Shown in pieces: positions 1 to 10,200 of a DNA stretch of 64,000 bases. The stretch is from JAPLDP01 sp964628285 (GTDB lineage: Bacteria > Bacteroidota > Bacteroidia > Bacteroidales > JAGONC01), in assembly GCA_964628285.1 (NCBI GenBank), contig CAZVNP010000002.1, forward strand, positions 1 through 64,000. The letters run 5' to 3'. The translations under genes and the position numbers were made by a program. The notes under the pieces were generated by a model, which was not told the origin of the DNA, did no database searches, and saw only the letters and a list, made by a program, of their open reading frames with translations. Each line of letters begins with the position of its first letter. Position 1 is the stretch's first letter.

Positions 1-196
1 ATTATAGGTATTACACAAAATATATTTTATAATTTAATAAATAGCCCAATCCCAATTAAAGTATAAATCAGTATTTGTTCATTTAACCACAATTAAGTTA
101 TTCTGAAGGGGGACTTCCTTAGAAATTATGAAAAATGGATTCATCTCTGCCAAGTAAAATATTAGAGAAATTTAACATCACTAATTAGGTCTGTAT

Positions 197-1033
197 ATGA
201 GAACTTCTATAAAAATATTTAATAAATCATTTTCTATACTAATGGTTATAATCGGTTTAATATTTAGTATAATTTCTTGTAATAAAGATATACAAAAAGA
301 AACCGTAAAAAGTCAACAATCAGTAAATCATTTAAAGTTTGGATACTCTAATCCTTTGGAATTTATGGGTATTTCTCACAATAATGCATTGGATTATATT
401 GCGAATGCTCCTGGTTTTCCCAACCTGACCACCTGGCAATTATATTGTCTATCATGCAATTATCAAGATGAATACTTCGATGCTACGAATACTTCTGAAA
501 ATGAGTATGATATGTTACAATCTGTTATTCCAGATTTAGTGGACGCTGGCAAAGATGCTCCATATATATGTTATCAGGCCGGATTAATAGGTTGGCAAAC
601 TAAACTCAGACTCGATACGCTTTGTAATATAATATATCAAGGTTATGATAATCATGAGTTAATTACCCCAGATGATATGGATGACTTAATTCTTGAATAT
701 GAAGTATCTTTTATTGATGAAAATAAAACCGCGGAGGATTATCTTGATGAACACAATTTTGATGGGATAATACTTGGTGCTTGTGTTATAAGCAGGTATA
801 GTTATCGGTATTGGTATAATGCTGTACATGAACAAACATCATGGACATCTTATTTGGAGGAGAATGGTGGTCTTAATTATGAATGTTTTTGGAAGAAAGC
901 ATGGGCAGATATTATGGGTTTTTTTCATGGTTGTGGTGTAGCACATGATCAATATTGTAATCCTATTCCCCCCCTCCACATTGCCATTTCATCACTGGGC
1001 ATGGGATCCAGTATGTGCATGGAATCAAGCTAA
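197..1033 (+). CDS. Lipoprotein of unknown function
   Basis: A 278-residue protein with a hydrophobic N-terminus ending in a lipobox (IISC, Cys28), so it is most likely exported and lipid-anchored. I do not recognise the mature part. It has several cysteines (for example CLSC near residue 85) and a tryptophan- and tyrosine-rich C-terminal half. The codon use is AT-rich, like the next gene and unlike the glycan genes that follow, which suggests this end of the window is compositionally distinct. A strong hairpin with a T-rich tail lies about 50 bases after the stop and probably ends its transcript. No function can be assigned. Confidence 0.7.
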   Translation: MRTSIKIFNKSFSILMVIIGLIFSIISCNKDIQKETVKSQQSVNHLKFGYSNPLEFMGISHNNALDYIANAPGFPNLTTWQLYCLSCNYQDEYFDATNTSENEYDMLQSVIPDLVDAGKDAPYICYQAGLIGWQTKLRLDTLCNIIYQGYDNHELITPDDMDDLILEYEVSFIDENKTAEDYLDEHNFDGIILGACVISRYSYRYWYNAVHEQTSWTSYLEENGGLNYECFWKKAWADIMGFFHGCGVAHDQYCNPIPPLHIAISSLGMGSSMCMESS

Positions 1034-1075
1034 AGAAGCCTCTGCTTCGGTGAATTGCGAATAATAATATAATAA

Positions 1076-1083
1076 TAAATTTG
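1076..1083 (+). promoter_or_regulatory. Candidate -7 element for the CarboxypepD_reg-like gene
   Basis: TAAATTTG matches the Bacteroidota -7 consensus TAnnTTTG. It lies just before a hairpin and 40 bases before the ATG at 1124. Confidence 0.4.
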
Positions 1084-1084
1084 T

Positions 1085-1113
1085 GGAGTGATTTTACATT
1101 TTGAAATCACTCC
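1085..1113 (+). terminator. Hairpin with T-rich tail
   Basis: A perfect 10-bp stem (1085-1094 with 1104-1113, GGAGTGATTT arm) is followed by a T-rich run. It fits a rho-independent terminator for the upstream lipoprotein gene. Because it sits just after a candidate -7 box, it could also form in the leader of the next gene. Confidence 0.6.
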
Positions 1114-1123
1114 ATTTTATTTT

Positions 1124-2428
1124 ATGAAAAAAAAATTCATGATAAAAAAATTAATTATCTTTTTAATTATTGCGATCAACTTTACAAAGGTTATCTCGGC
1201 TCAGTCATATACTACCATAAAAGGAACTATTATCGACGAATCCAACCTAAATCCCATACCTTATGTAAATATCCTAATCGAAAACTCAACAATAGGAACG
1301 ATCACAAATAACGACGGTCAGTTTATTCTTACTTTTCCAAATAAATTGGAAAAAGAGATACTGATCATCAGCCATTTGGGTTACAATGATGTAAGAGTAA
1401 ATATTAGCGATCTGATACATCATGACTCAACCTTTAAAATCTTGCCCAAGATGATTCAATTGAAAGAAGTTGAAATCATCGAATACACCCCGCAAGCCAT
1501 ATTAAAGAAAGCGTATACCAATATCCCGAAAAATTACGGCGTTAATCCGGTTATTCTGACATGTTATCTCAGGACCATCAAATTGGTCAATGATAAGCTT
1601 GCTGAATTCGCAGAGGCAGTGATTGAAGATTATAAATCAGGTTATTGTTTATATCCAAAAAGAGACCATGAAAAGAAAGCAATGTCTACTGATATTCCAT
1701 ATTTGATAAAGGGAAGAGTTATTGAGGATACGGTATTGTTAAATGAATTGACAGGGACAAGGGATTTTGCATATCCTGTATCGGCTTACTTTACCGACTT
1801 TATCGAATTAAATCATGATCAATTTTTTGACCCCGATGAGTTTCGTTATTATACTTACTTTATGACAAAAATGATCGATCAGGATGGAAACTCAATGTAC
1901 AAGATATCTTTTAATCAGAAACCGGGTACTAGGGGATTATTGCATAAAGGAGAGGTTTATGTTGATCCATTGGATTTCGCAATAAAAAAAATTGTTGTAA
2001 CTTATAGTTCTAATGGCTATGACTGGTACGAAAAACATTATGGTAGAAACATTTATACAATCATGGGTCTAGCCGGCTGGAAAGGAAATGTTCCGCAAAT
2101 GAAAGGAACGTTTAATTATTGCAAAAAAAATGACAGGTGGTATTTTCAGTCTAAAATAAACGAGTGGATTATTGACTACAATCATACGCTACCTCACAAA
2201 AATTTTCGATATACTTATCATCAGGAGCTCGTGGTCATGGATTACACCCAATCATCTGACCGGATAGCCTCTTATAAAGGCGACAAACAACTTGGTGTAA
2301 ACGAAAACTGGTCAAAGATCGTTGGGCAGCCTGATGAGGATTTTTGGGGTAATTTTAACTATTTACCCATAGAAGAATCATTGAAAAAAACCATTATGGA
2401 GATGCCGGCCGGATCGAAGAAAAACTAA
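1124..2428 (+). CDS. Secreted protein with CarboxypepD_reg-like domain
   Basis: The protein starts with a signal peptide (MKKKFMIKKLIIFLIIA, Ser-Ala-Gln cleavage site). An N-terminal CarboxypepD_reg-like beta-sandwich follows (KGTIIDESNLNPIPYVNI and the NNDGQF turn). The remaining roughly 320 residues resemble conserved Bacteroidota envelope proteins that carry this domain, but I cannot name a function. The frame is open upstream to a GTG at 1088, but that lies inside the hairpin; ATG 1124 (or 1139) directly precedes the signal peptide and is preferred. The domain is usual in TonB-dependent receptors, yet no barrel or plug follows here. A 23-bp palindrome follows the stop. Confidence 0.75.
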   Translation: MKKKFMIKKLIIFLIIAINFTKVISAQSYTTIKGTIIDESNLNPIPYVNILIENSTIGTITNNDGQFILTFPNKLEKEILIISHLGYNDVRVNISDLIHHDSTFKILPKMIQLKEVEIIEYTPQAILKKAYTNIPKNYGVNPVILTCYLRTIKLVNDKLAEFAEAVIEDYKSGYCLYPKRDHEKKAMSTDIPYLIKGRVIEDTVLLNELTGTRDFAYPVSAYFTDFIELNHDQFFDPDEFRYYTYFMTKMIDQDGNSMYKISFNQKPGTRGLLHKGEVYVDPLDFAIKKIVVTYSSNGYDWYEKHYGRNIYTIMGLAGWKGNVPQMKGTFNYCKKNDRWYFQSKINEWIIDYNHTLPHKNFRYTYHQELVVMDYTQSSDRIASYKGDKQLGVNENWSKIVGQPDEDFWGNFNYLPIEESLKKTIMEMPAGSKKN

Positions 2429-2447
2429 TTGAGTGAACTGAGGAACT

Positions 2448-2496
2448 GAGATGGCATCTCTTAAAGAGATAACATCTCTTTAAGAGATGCCATCTC
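2448..2496 (+). terminator. Perfect 23-bp palindrome, probable terminator
   Basis: Arms 2448-2470 and 2474-2496 are perfectly complementary around a 3-base AAC loop and are followed by a T-rich run. It lies between the AT-rich genes and the MBOAT gene. Its length and perfection exceed an ordinary terminator, so it could be a dispersed palindrome. Confidence 0.6.
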
Positions 2497-2532
2497 TATT
2501 TTTCTTTATTTTGCAGTGTCAAAACGCTGCGA

Positions 2533-3984
2533 ATGCTTTTCAACTCCGTTCCATACCTCATCTTCTTCCCTGTTGTCGTGGCGCTGTATTTTGCCATTAC
2601 GCGGTCGTGGCGATGGTTACTATTGCTGGCGGCCAGCTATTTCTTTTATATGTGCTGGAAAGCGGAGTACGTGCTGCTGATCATGGCCACCACGCTGGTG
2701 GTGTACTTCACCGCGATCATGATGGGCCGGCAGCCCGACAGGAAAGCACGAAAAAAATACCTTATCCTCAGCCTGTTCATCAATCTGGGTATCCTGGCCC
2801 TGTTCAAGTACCTGAACTTCTTCGACAGCAGTATCAATATGGTGCTCGGAGGATTACATATTCCTGAGAAGATTCCTGAATTGAAGTTATTGCTGCCGGT
2901 AGGTATATCCTTTTACACCTTCCAGGCCCTGGGTTATTCCATCGATGTTTACAGGGGCACCGCAGCCCCCGAGAAGCATCTGGGCAGGTTTGCCCTCTTT
3001 GTTTCCTTTTTCCCGCAGTTGCTGATGGGTCCCATCGAGCGTTCGCGTAACATGTTACCGCAATACCGTGATCCCAGGGATTTCAGCCCGCAGCGGCTGG
3101 TCAGCGGCGCCAGGCTCATGGCGTGGGGTTTCTTCAAGAAGCTGGTCATCGCCGACAGGCTGGGCATCTATGTCAGCTCGGTCTACGACAATCCCTCCCA
3201 TCCGTCGGGTTTGCCTGTCATCCTGGCGACGGTGTTCTTCGCCTTTCAGTTGTACTGTGATTTTTCAGCCTATACTGACATCGCCAGGGGCTCGGCCCGG
3301 ATCCTGGGATATGACCTGATGATCAACTTCAACCGGCCGTTCATCGCCCGGTCGGTCTCCGATTTTTGGCGCCGCTGGCACATCTCGCTGACCACCTGGT
3401 TCAGGGATTACCTGTTCTTCTCCCTGTCAGCCAAACATAAGAACAGGATCGTCGACCGGAAGATCTACCTCAACCTGATGATCACCTTTCTTCTGATAGG
3501 TCTGTGGCACGGAGCGCACTGGACTTTTCTCTTCTTCGGTTTCCTGCAAGGCTTATATCTGATCGCCGAGGGGCTCACCGGTAAAACACGGGAACGTATA
3601 TCCCGTTTTCTGAAGCTGGACCGGTTGCCGTGGCTGGTGCATCCGGGCAGCATTTTGCTGACTTTCTTCCTGATCTGCTTCTCGATCGTTTTTTTCAGGG
3701 CCGGGTCGATGGCTGACGGCTTCGCACTGCTCGGCAACGCCGTCCATTTATCAGGCATCACCATTGCAATCAAAGACATCCTTGCCAATAACGAGGTCAC
3801 CTTTGCCATCCTGCAGATCGTGCTGCTATTGGTCGTGGAACAGATTCACGACAAACGTAACCTGGTGGAATGGCTGTCGCGGAGACCCGTGTTCGTGCGG
3901 TGGCCCGCATACATCGGCTTTATCTGTTACGTGCTTGTGTTCGGCATCATGACGACAAAGGAGTTTCTATATTTCCAATTTTAA
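2533..3984 (+). CDS. MBOAT-family membrane O-acyltransferase (AlgI-like)
   Basis: A 483-residue polytopic membrane protein of the MBOAT family, close in length to AlgI (about 480-520). It carries the family signatures FWRRWHISLTTWFRDYLFF and GLWHGAHW, with the presumed catalytic histidine at residue 326. Members transfer acyl, usually acetyl, groups across the membrane to extracytoplasmic glycans or lipids. The next gene, 6 bases downstream, encodes an SGNH-like protein, the usual partner that completes O-acetylation (as AlgJ/AlgX do with AlgI). With the sulfotransferase and sugar aminotransferase nearby, the likely target is a surface polysaccharide. The substrate is not readable from sequence. 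Confidence 0.88.
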   Translation: MLFNSVPYLIFFPVVVALYFAITRSWRWLLLLAASYFFYMCWKAEYVLLIMATTLVVYFTAIMMGRQPDRKARKKYLILSLFINLGILALFKYLNFFDSSINMVLGGLHIPEKIPELKLLLPVGISFYTFQALGYSIDVYRGTAAPEKHLGRFALFVSFFPQLLMGPIERSRNMLPQYRDPRDFSPQRLVSGARLMAWGFFKKLVIADRLGIYVSSVYDNPSHPSGLPVILATVFFAFQLYCDFSAYTDIARGSARILGYDLMINFNRPFIARSVSDFWRRWHISLTTWFRDYLFFSLSAKHKNRIVDRKIYLNLMITFLLIGLWHGAHWTFLFFGFLQGLYLIAEGLTGKTRERISRFLKLDRLPWLVHPGSILLTFFLICFSIVFFRAGSMADGFALLGNAVHLSGITIAIKDILANNEVTFAILQIVLLLVVEQIHDKRNLVEWLSRRPVFVRWPAYIGFICYVLVFGIMTTKEFLYFQF

Positions 3985-3990
3985 GACGCC

Positions 3991-4965
3991 ATGTCACGCA
4001 GGTTCGCCATACGGTTATTCCTATTTGCAGCTTCGCTGCTGGTGGTGAATTTTATCCTTGACCAGACTTACCGTCACCTGGCGTTCTTCAATATTCTGAA
4101 CAACAGCGTCGACAAGCAGTTCCTGGAATACGAAGACACGCTGAAGTATCTGGTTATGGGCAACTCGCATGACTGTATCGACACCCGTATCCTTGAACAC
4201 TCGTTCAACTACGGTTCCCCCTCCGAGAATTACGCCCAGACCTATTATAAGCTCCGCCGTGTCATGCAGACAACACATAAAATCCCTGAAAACCTTATCC
4301 TTTTCATTGACATGTCGTGTTTCGGCAAAAAAATATCAAACCGCTTCGATTACAGCTCGTACTGGGTGAAGTATGTGGATTATGGCGAGCTGGCCAGGAT
4401 AAAGCATGACAACAACCTTCTCGTCAACTGGTTCGGCGGCAGGTTCTGCTCCTATGCCGGCAACTACAAAGAGATACAGCTCACCTTGCTCTATCTCATC
4501 AAAATAGGGCACATGGAGCTTTACAGGGGTTATCATCCCCACCGCGATTTCAGGAACTTCGCCCTGAATGAGGATAAAACCAAAGAAGCCCGGAGAAAAG
4601 CGGAGCTTTATTTTTCGAAGGATGATTATTTTGATCCCGATATGGTGCTCTATTTTGAAAGGCTCCTGCAACTTTGCCTCGACAACCATATCCGTGTGAT
4701 CCTGGTCAGGATACCGGTGACCAAGGAGTTCTGGGATGAAGCCCTGAAGATTGTCCCTGCAGACACGATCTATCAGCGTGTGGACAGCATCATCCGGCGT
4801 TACCCCAACGTCACGCGTGTCCTTGATTATCACGATCTGTACTTTGGCCACCCTGACTATTTCTTCGACCCCGACCACCTGAATCCCAAGGGGTCCGACT
4901 CGATCACCACGGTGTTAAAACGGGATCTCAACACCCCGATGTTCCATGGTCCGGAACTTTATTGA
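3991..4965 (+). CDS. SGNH-like membrane-anchored partner of the O-acyltransferase
   Basis: A 324-residue protein with one N-terminal membrane segment (residues about 5-22) and a periplasmic domain. Two SGNH hydrolase blocks are visible: GNSHD with the candidate nucleophile Ser59, and DPDHLNPKGS near the C-terminus with Asp293/Asp295 and His296. It follows the MBOAT gene by 6 bases, so co-expression is expected. By analogy with AlgJ/AlgX or DltD-type partners it probably accepts or hands on acyl groups during glycan O-acylation. The overall sequence is divergent and only the blocks support the call. Its 3' end overlaps the end of the convergent sulfotransferase by 7 bases. Confidence 0.7.
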   Translation: MSRRFAIRLFLFAASLLVVNFILDQTYRHLAFFNILNNSVDKQFLEYEDTLKYLVMGNSHDCIDTRILEHSFNYGSPSENYAQTYYKLRRVMQTTHKIPENLILFIDMSCFGKKISNRFDYSSYWVKYVDYGELARIKHDNNLLVNWFGGRFCSYAGNYKEIQLTLLYLIKIGHMELYRGYHPHRDFRNFALNEDKTKEARRKAELYFSKDDYFDPDMVLYFERLLQLCLDNHIRVILVRIPVTKEFWDEALKIVPADTIYQRVDSIIRRYPNVTRVLDYHDLYFGHPDYFFDPDHLNPKGSDSITTVLKRDLNTPMFHGPELY

Positions 4966-6014
4966 GGTTTCTTTTCAGAGGGTGATACCCAGGCGAAGGT
5001 TCTGGCCAGTAACAACGGTCCCCGGTTGAGGATCCTTTCCCTCCAGTGGTAAGGAAATTTATCAATGATGTAGGTCAGGAAGTACAGGCCTTTGGCGTAA
5101 CAGATGCCGGGCAGGGCCTGAAGTTTTATCCACGGGCTTGCTTTCACGTATTTTCTGCTGTATCCGGCCTGTCCGGCAACCTTTCCCGCAACATGATCGG
5201 CTATCTTCACCATCCTGGGGCTCAGATACTTTTCCCATTTGCCGACATTAACCGCGCTTACCGGCTTGAACAGGCTGGCGTGATGCTTCGCCATGACATC
5301 GGCAGGGTACCTTTTTTTCACCTCCTCGCCCACTTTATAAAAATCAAATACTTCGGGAACATAGTCAATCCCGACAAATTCACACAGCTTCCTGAATTGG
5401 GCCACCGGGTCGGCCACGAAATCCTCATACCTGATGAAATAATAGGAGCCGCTATCATTACGCGCGTCCTCTGTGACCTTCAGGAAAAAATATTTCCATT
5501 TATAGACGACAAGTGAAACGACAGGCAGCTCGAAATCGACGTTCTTTATCGAATAGAAGTTGTCCCTGTAATCCCTGATGATGAAAATGAATTTAGCCTC
5601 CGGGAAAATCTTTTTCAACCGCCTGGTATAAATGGAGTAACCGTGATTCTTGTCGCCAAAAACCATTATCTCTTTTTTATCGAAAAATGAGATATAATTG
5701 TTATACACCACTTTGCAGACGGTGCTGTAGGGTGTGGGGCCCTTGCAGGCCAGGAGCTCTTTTCTCAGCTTCTCCTTTTCGATGGGCCAGACATGAAACT
5801 GCCATTGCCGGAACAGGTCATGATAAAAATCCATCAGCTTTTCTTCCGTCCACACCCTTATCTTACCATACCTCGAATAGAGGTTAAGAATGAGCTGGCA
5901 TTCCCATGGCATTTGCACGTTGGGATGGGCGTCGAAAAGGGACTGGATCAGGGTCGTCCCTGACCGTGGCCGGCCGATGATAAAGAAAAAAGGTATGTCG
6001 GACAAATCTTTCAT
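4959..6014 (-). CDS. PAPS-dependent sulfotransferase family protein
   Basis: The 351-residue product has the 5'-phosphosulfate-binding loop GRPRSGTTLIQSLFDAHP at its N-terminus (residues 14-31) and the 3'-phosphate motif IIRDYRDNFYS near residue 140. These are the two PAPS-binding signatures of the Sulfotransfer family. It should transfer sulfate from PAPS to a carbohydrate or other acceptor in the cytoplasm. Start 6014 is chosen over the in-frame ATG at 6044, because a -7 box (6031-6038) lies between them. The glycan genes on both sides suggest a sulfated surface polysaccharide or lipid. No PAPS-synthesis gene is in the window. Confidence 0.82.
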   Translation of the reverse strand: MKDLSDIPFFFIIGRPRSGTTLIQSLFDAHPNVQMPWECQLILNLYSRYGKIRVWTEEKLMDFYHDLFRQWQFHVWPIEKEKLRKELLACKGPTPYSTVCKVVYNNYISFFDKKEIMVFGDKNHGYSIYTRRLKKIFPEAKFIFIIRDYRDNFYSIKNVDFELPVVSLVVYKWKYFFLKVTEDARNDSGSYYFIRYEDFVADPVAQFRKLCEFVGIDYVPEVFDFYKVGEEVKKRYPADVMAKHHASLFKPVSAVNVGKWEKYLSPRMVKIADHVAGKVAGQAGYSRKYVKASPWIKLQALPGICYAKGLYFLTYIIDKFPYHWRERILNRGPLLLARTFAWVSPSEKKPQ

Positions 6015-6030
6015 GGCATCCTGAGCGTGA

Positions 6031-6038
6031 CAAATATA
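6031..6038 (-). promoter_or_regulatory. -7 element of the sulfotransferase gene
   Basis: TATATTTG on the minus strand, a perfect TAnnTTTG match, 16 bases before ATG 6014. It rules out the upstream ATG at 6044. Confidence 0.55.
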
Positions 6039-6069
6039 GAGCATTTCATGCTGCGTGGCGAATAATTCT

Positions 6070-6077
6070 TAATTTTG
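6070..6077 (+). promoter_or_regulatory. -7 element of the wecE-like gene
   Basis: TAATTTTG, a perfect TAnnTTTG match, 22 bases before ATG 6100 and divergent from the sulfotransferase promoter. Confidence 0.5.
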
Positions 6078-6099
6078 TCACCCCTATGACCAGGTCGCC

Positions 6100-7248
6100 A
6101 TGACAGCAACGATGAAAATCCCTTTCAACAAGCCGCACTTCACAGGGCGTGAAGCGCAGTACATCACCCAGATGGCCGTCACGGGCCGGTTGTCGGGCAA
6201 CGGCATGTTCACACGGAAATGCCATGAGATATTTGAGACCCGGCTGGGATTCGGCAAGGTGCTGCTGACGACCTCCTGCACCGATGCGCTGGAGATGGCT
6301 GCCTTGCTGGCGGATATACGGCCCGGTGACGAGGTCATCATGCCGTCGTTCACTTTCGTTTCAACAGCCAATGCTTTCATCTTAAGAGGGGCCAGAATTG
6401 TTTTCGCCGATACCGCTCCCGACTATCCCAACATCGACGTGCATGCCTTAGAAGGCTTAATCACGCCCCTGACACGAGCCATTGCCGTGGTGCATTATGC
6501 CGGTGTGGCCTGCGACATGGAGGTGATCATGGCTCTGGCCAAAAAGTACAACCTCCTCGTCATCGAAGACGCCGCTCATTCCCTTGATTCCTTTTACAAA
6601 GGTAAGCCGCTCGGTGGTATCGGCCACTTCGGCACCTTCTCGTTCCATGAGACCAAAAACATCATCGCCGGAGAAGGGGGCCTGCTGGCGTTGAATGACC
6701 CGGCATACGTCGCCCGAGGCGAGATCCTGTGGGAGAAAGGCACCGACAGGGTGGCTTTCTCACGTGGTGATGTGGCCAAATATGAATGGCAGGATGTCGG
6801 ATCGTCCTTTCTTCCTTCCGAGATCACGGCCGCTTTCCTGCTGGCACAACTCGAGGATATGAAACATATCCAGGATATCCGCAAGGATCTCTGGAACCGT
6901 TACTATGAACGTCTTAAACCGCTGGCCGACCAGGGCTTTTTCACCATTCCCGCCATACCCGGCTTCGCAACCCATAACGGCAGCCTGTTTTTCATTCTCG
7001 CCCGTGATCCCGGGGAACGCCGGAAGCTTTTAAAACATCTTAATAACGACGGCATTCAGGCTGTTTTCCACTATCTGCCCCTGCATTCCAGCCCCTATTA
7101 CAAAACCAGGCATGACGGGCGGATCCTGAAAAACACCGACCGTTTTGCCGGCCTCATCATCCGCCTGCCTTTCTATGCATCACTCAACGGGGACGAAATG
7201 GATTATGTCGTTAAATCGATCACCAGGTTTTATCTCAAAGGTAAATAA
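6100..7248 (+). CDS. wecE: dTDP-4-amino-4,6-dideoxygalactose transaminase (WecE/RffA type)
   Basis: A 382-residue DegT/DnrJ/EryC1-family PLP aminotransferase; E. coli WecE is 376. The PLP lysine lies in the WecE-type motif FHETKNIIAGEGG (residues about 185-197), which distinguishes this branch from other DegT enzymes. N-terminal motifs (IPFNKPHFTG, TSCTDALEMAALL) also fit. The enzyme makes an amino sugar nucleotide by glutamate-dependent transamination of dTDP-4-keto-6-deoxyglucose, for surface glycan synthesis. It is divergent from the sulfotransferase with facing promoters. A second in-frame ATG at 6112 is an equally possible start. Confidence 0.88.
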   Translation: MTATMKIPFNKPHFTGREAQYITQMAVTGRLSGNGMFTRKCHEIFETRLGFGKVLLTTSCTDALEMAALLADIRPGDEVIMPSFTFVSTANAFILRGARIVFADTAPDYPNIDVHALEGLITPLTRAIAVVHYAGVACDMEVIMALAKKYNLLVIEDAAHSLDSFYKGKPLGGIGHFGTFSFHETKNIIAGEGGLLALNDPAYVARGEILWEKGTDRVAFSRGDVAKYEWQDVGSSFLPSEITAAFLLAQLEDMKHIQDIRKDLWNRYYERLKPLADQGFFTIPAIPGFATHNGSLFFILARDPGERRKLLKHLNNDGIQAVFHYLPLHSSPYYKTRHDGRILKNTDRFAGLIIRLPFYASLNGDEMDYVVKSITRFYLKGK

Positions 7249-7281
7249 CACCTGCAGCTGATCATGTGATTATCCTGGATC

Positions 7282-10200
7282 TCATTTCCACTCGGGCAAT
7301 ATCCCCGGTGTCCAGGGTGCGCCGGCCTTTTCAAGGGCCGTTTCGATGGCTTTGATGTCCACATCGCTGATGGTCTTCAGTTGTGACAGCAGACCGGGGA
7401 AATCGGCTGCGATGCCGGCATAAAGATCACGCTGTGTCTGGGTGACGGCTGACGTCGACTGCCAGTGCGTTTCAATAATGGTATTCAGCCGTTCTTCTAT
7501 TGACGGCGGCGCCGGCCAGTTCTCTTCGGGGCTCGCTACGGGCTGCTGACCATAAAAAGCCCAGCGGATGTTATCGAGATGTGCAGCCACACTGTCTGTT
7601 CTGTCCATGATTTCAGCGGGCAGAGCGGGTGTTTTCAGGATGGCCTGCTTGATGGCATTCACCTTCTCGATCAGGTTATTGGTGTATTTCTCCGCTCCTT
7701 CCACCGCCCGTGACAGGTCGGCCACTTTCTTCTCAAAGGCCACCAGCTCCTCGCGGTCGGGCGCAGGCAACGTCGTGTTGTTCAGCACCACGGCGTTGAA
7801 GTCCACAGGTCCGGCCAGCAGGGTCTCTTTCTGACGCACCACCTGCGACAGGGTGACCGAATAGCGGCCTGGCATCACCATCACGCCCATGCCGGCGGAG
7901 GCCAGAGGATCGAATTTCTTCTCCCCATCAACGGGATTGGTGCCGGCATAACGCAGGTTCCAGGTCACCCGGTTGATACCTTTCGACGGCGTGGCTGTTT
8001 GCCTGCGTATCTCATGACCCTGGTCATCTTTGATGGTGAAGACCAGATAAGGCCTGACCTCATTGTTCTCTTTTCTCAGCTCATCCATGGTGGGGATGGG
8101 GATGGGCTTGTTTTCCTTCACCAGTTCTTTTTCTTCTTCCAACCTCTCTTCCTTGAGCGTTTTGGGCACCTCTTTCAGGTAATAGGTGATGGTGGCGCCA
8201 AAGTCGGGATTTTTCGAGAGGTAGTAAGCCGATCCCTGCCCATAGTAACCTGACTTCTGGATGTACATCAGGGCGTCTCTGACCGGGAACAGGTAGGCTT
8301 CCTTATCCGTGACCGAGTCTTTGATATGACGCAGGGGTTCATAATTGTCGAGGATATATAATCCTCTGCCGAACGTCGCCACCACCAGGTCACCTTCCCT
8401 CTGTTGTATGGCTATATCGCTCACCTGTATGGTCGGGATGCCGCTTTTGGGCTGTATCCAACTCTTCCCGCCATCGGTGGAGAAAAAGATACCGAATTCT
8501 GTACCCACGAAAAGGATATCGGGGTCGATATAATCCTGGTTAATGCAATGGACGGCTCCGTTCCGGGGCAGGTTGCCGGTTATAGAGACCCATGTCCTGC
8601 CTTTGTCGTCACTTTTAAGGATATAGGGAATGAAATCGTCTCTTTTGGTATTATCGAAAGAAGCATAGACCACATTTTCGTCAAAGCGTGAGGTGAAGAT
8701 ATCGCTGACATAAGTATTAGCGGGCACGCCGGGGAACTGATCCATTTTCCTCCAGGTGATGCCGGCATCTTCCGTCATCTGTATCACGCCGTCGTCGGTG
8801 CCGACGTATATCATATCTTCCTTCACCGGTGATTCGGTGAGGGCCACGCCGGTACCATAGAGGGATGTGGAGACATCTTTGGCCACGGCGTCCACGCCCC
8901 ACCAGCGACCCATGACGGGCCATGTGTTACGGTCGATCTGAGCCGTGATATCGGGGCTGATCACCTGCCAGGAGTCGCCACGGTCATCGCTTCTGAAGAC
9001 TTTGTTGGCCACCATGTACAGCCTGGTATCGGAATGGGGGCTGAGGATGAAAGGGGCGTTCCAGTTCCAGCGGTAGGTGTCTTCACCATGAGGAGGCTGC
9101 GGTTTGATGAGCAGCCTCTCGCCGCTTTTCTTATCGTAACGGAACACGTTTCCATACTGGTACTCGGAGTATACGATTCCAGGGTTAGTTGGATCGTTGG
9201 CCTGCCAGAAACCGTCGCCGCCGACGGTCACTATCCAGTCGAAGCTGGACACGCCGTCGTGGTTGAGGTTCCGTGAAGGCCCTCCCAGACTGTTGTTGTC
9301 CTGCGTGCCGCCATAGACCCAGTAAAAAGGCCTGGTGTCATCGACGCTGACGCGGTAGAATTGTGTCACCGGCAGGGTGGTCTTGAAGAGGTAATTCTTG
9401 CCGCCATCCCAGGAATCATACACCCCGCCGTCACCGCCGATGAGAAAGTGGTCCGTATCGGCCGGATCAATCCAAACGGCATGGTCATCCACATGCCGTT
9501 TATTATTACCCAGGGGATGCCATGTCTTGCCACCGTCCATGGTGTATTTTGTCACCACATCGACCATGATGACTTTGTCAACATCTTTGGGATCGCAAAA
9601 GATGCGGGTGAAATACTGGCCTGCCGAGGTGTAATCGTTCATCTTCTCCCAGGATTCGCCGCGGTCGCGTGAGCGGAAGAAACCACCGTCATTGCCGGCA
9701 CTCTCGATGTTGGCATAAATGACGTCGGGATTGACAGGTGAGATGGCAAGATCCATGGCGCCCTTGTCGGCTGAGGGTATGCCTGAGGTGAGCTTGCGCC
9801 ATGTCTTACCGGCGTCGGTGGTTTTATAGATCGCCGATTCAGGGCCTCCGTCAATTTTAGTATACACATGACGTCTTCGCTGATAGGATGTGGCATACAT
9901 CACATCGGGGTTTCGTGGGTCCATGACCACATCGTACACGCCTGTGTTTTCGCTTATCTCCAGCACTTTGTCCCAGCTTTTGCCGCCGTCGGTGGTCTTA
10001 TAGAGACCCCTGTCGCCGCCGGGGCCCCACACGGAGCCTTCGGCCGCCACAAACACCACATCGGTGTTCCTCGGGTCAATCACGATTTTACCGATCTGGC
10101 GTGAATCCTTCAAGCCCATGTTGGTCCAACCCCTGCCGCCGTCGAGGGTCTTGTATACCCCGTTGCCATAGCCCAGGGCACGCTGTGAATTTCTTTCTCC

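Noticed and set aside
4336..4878. A 180-codon antisense frame in the SGNH-like gene
   Set aside because: It is a shadow of the plus-strand protein, whose active-site blocks are clear.
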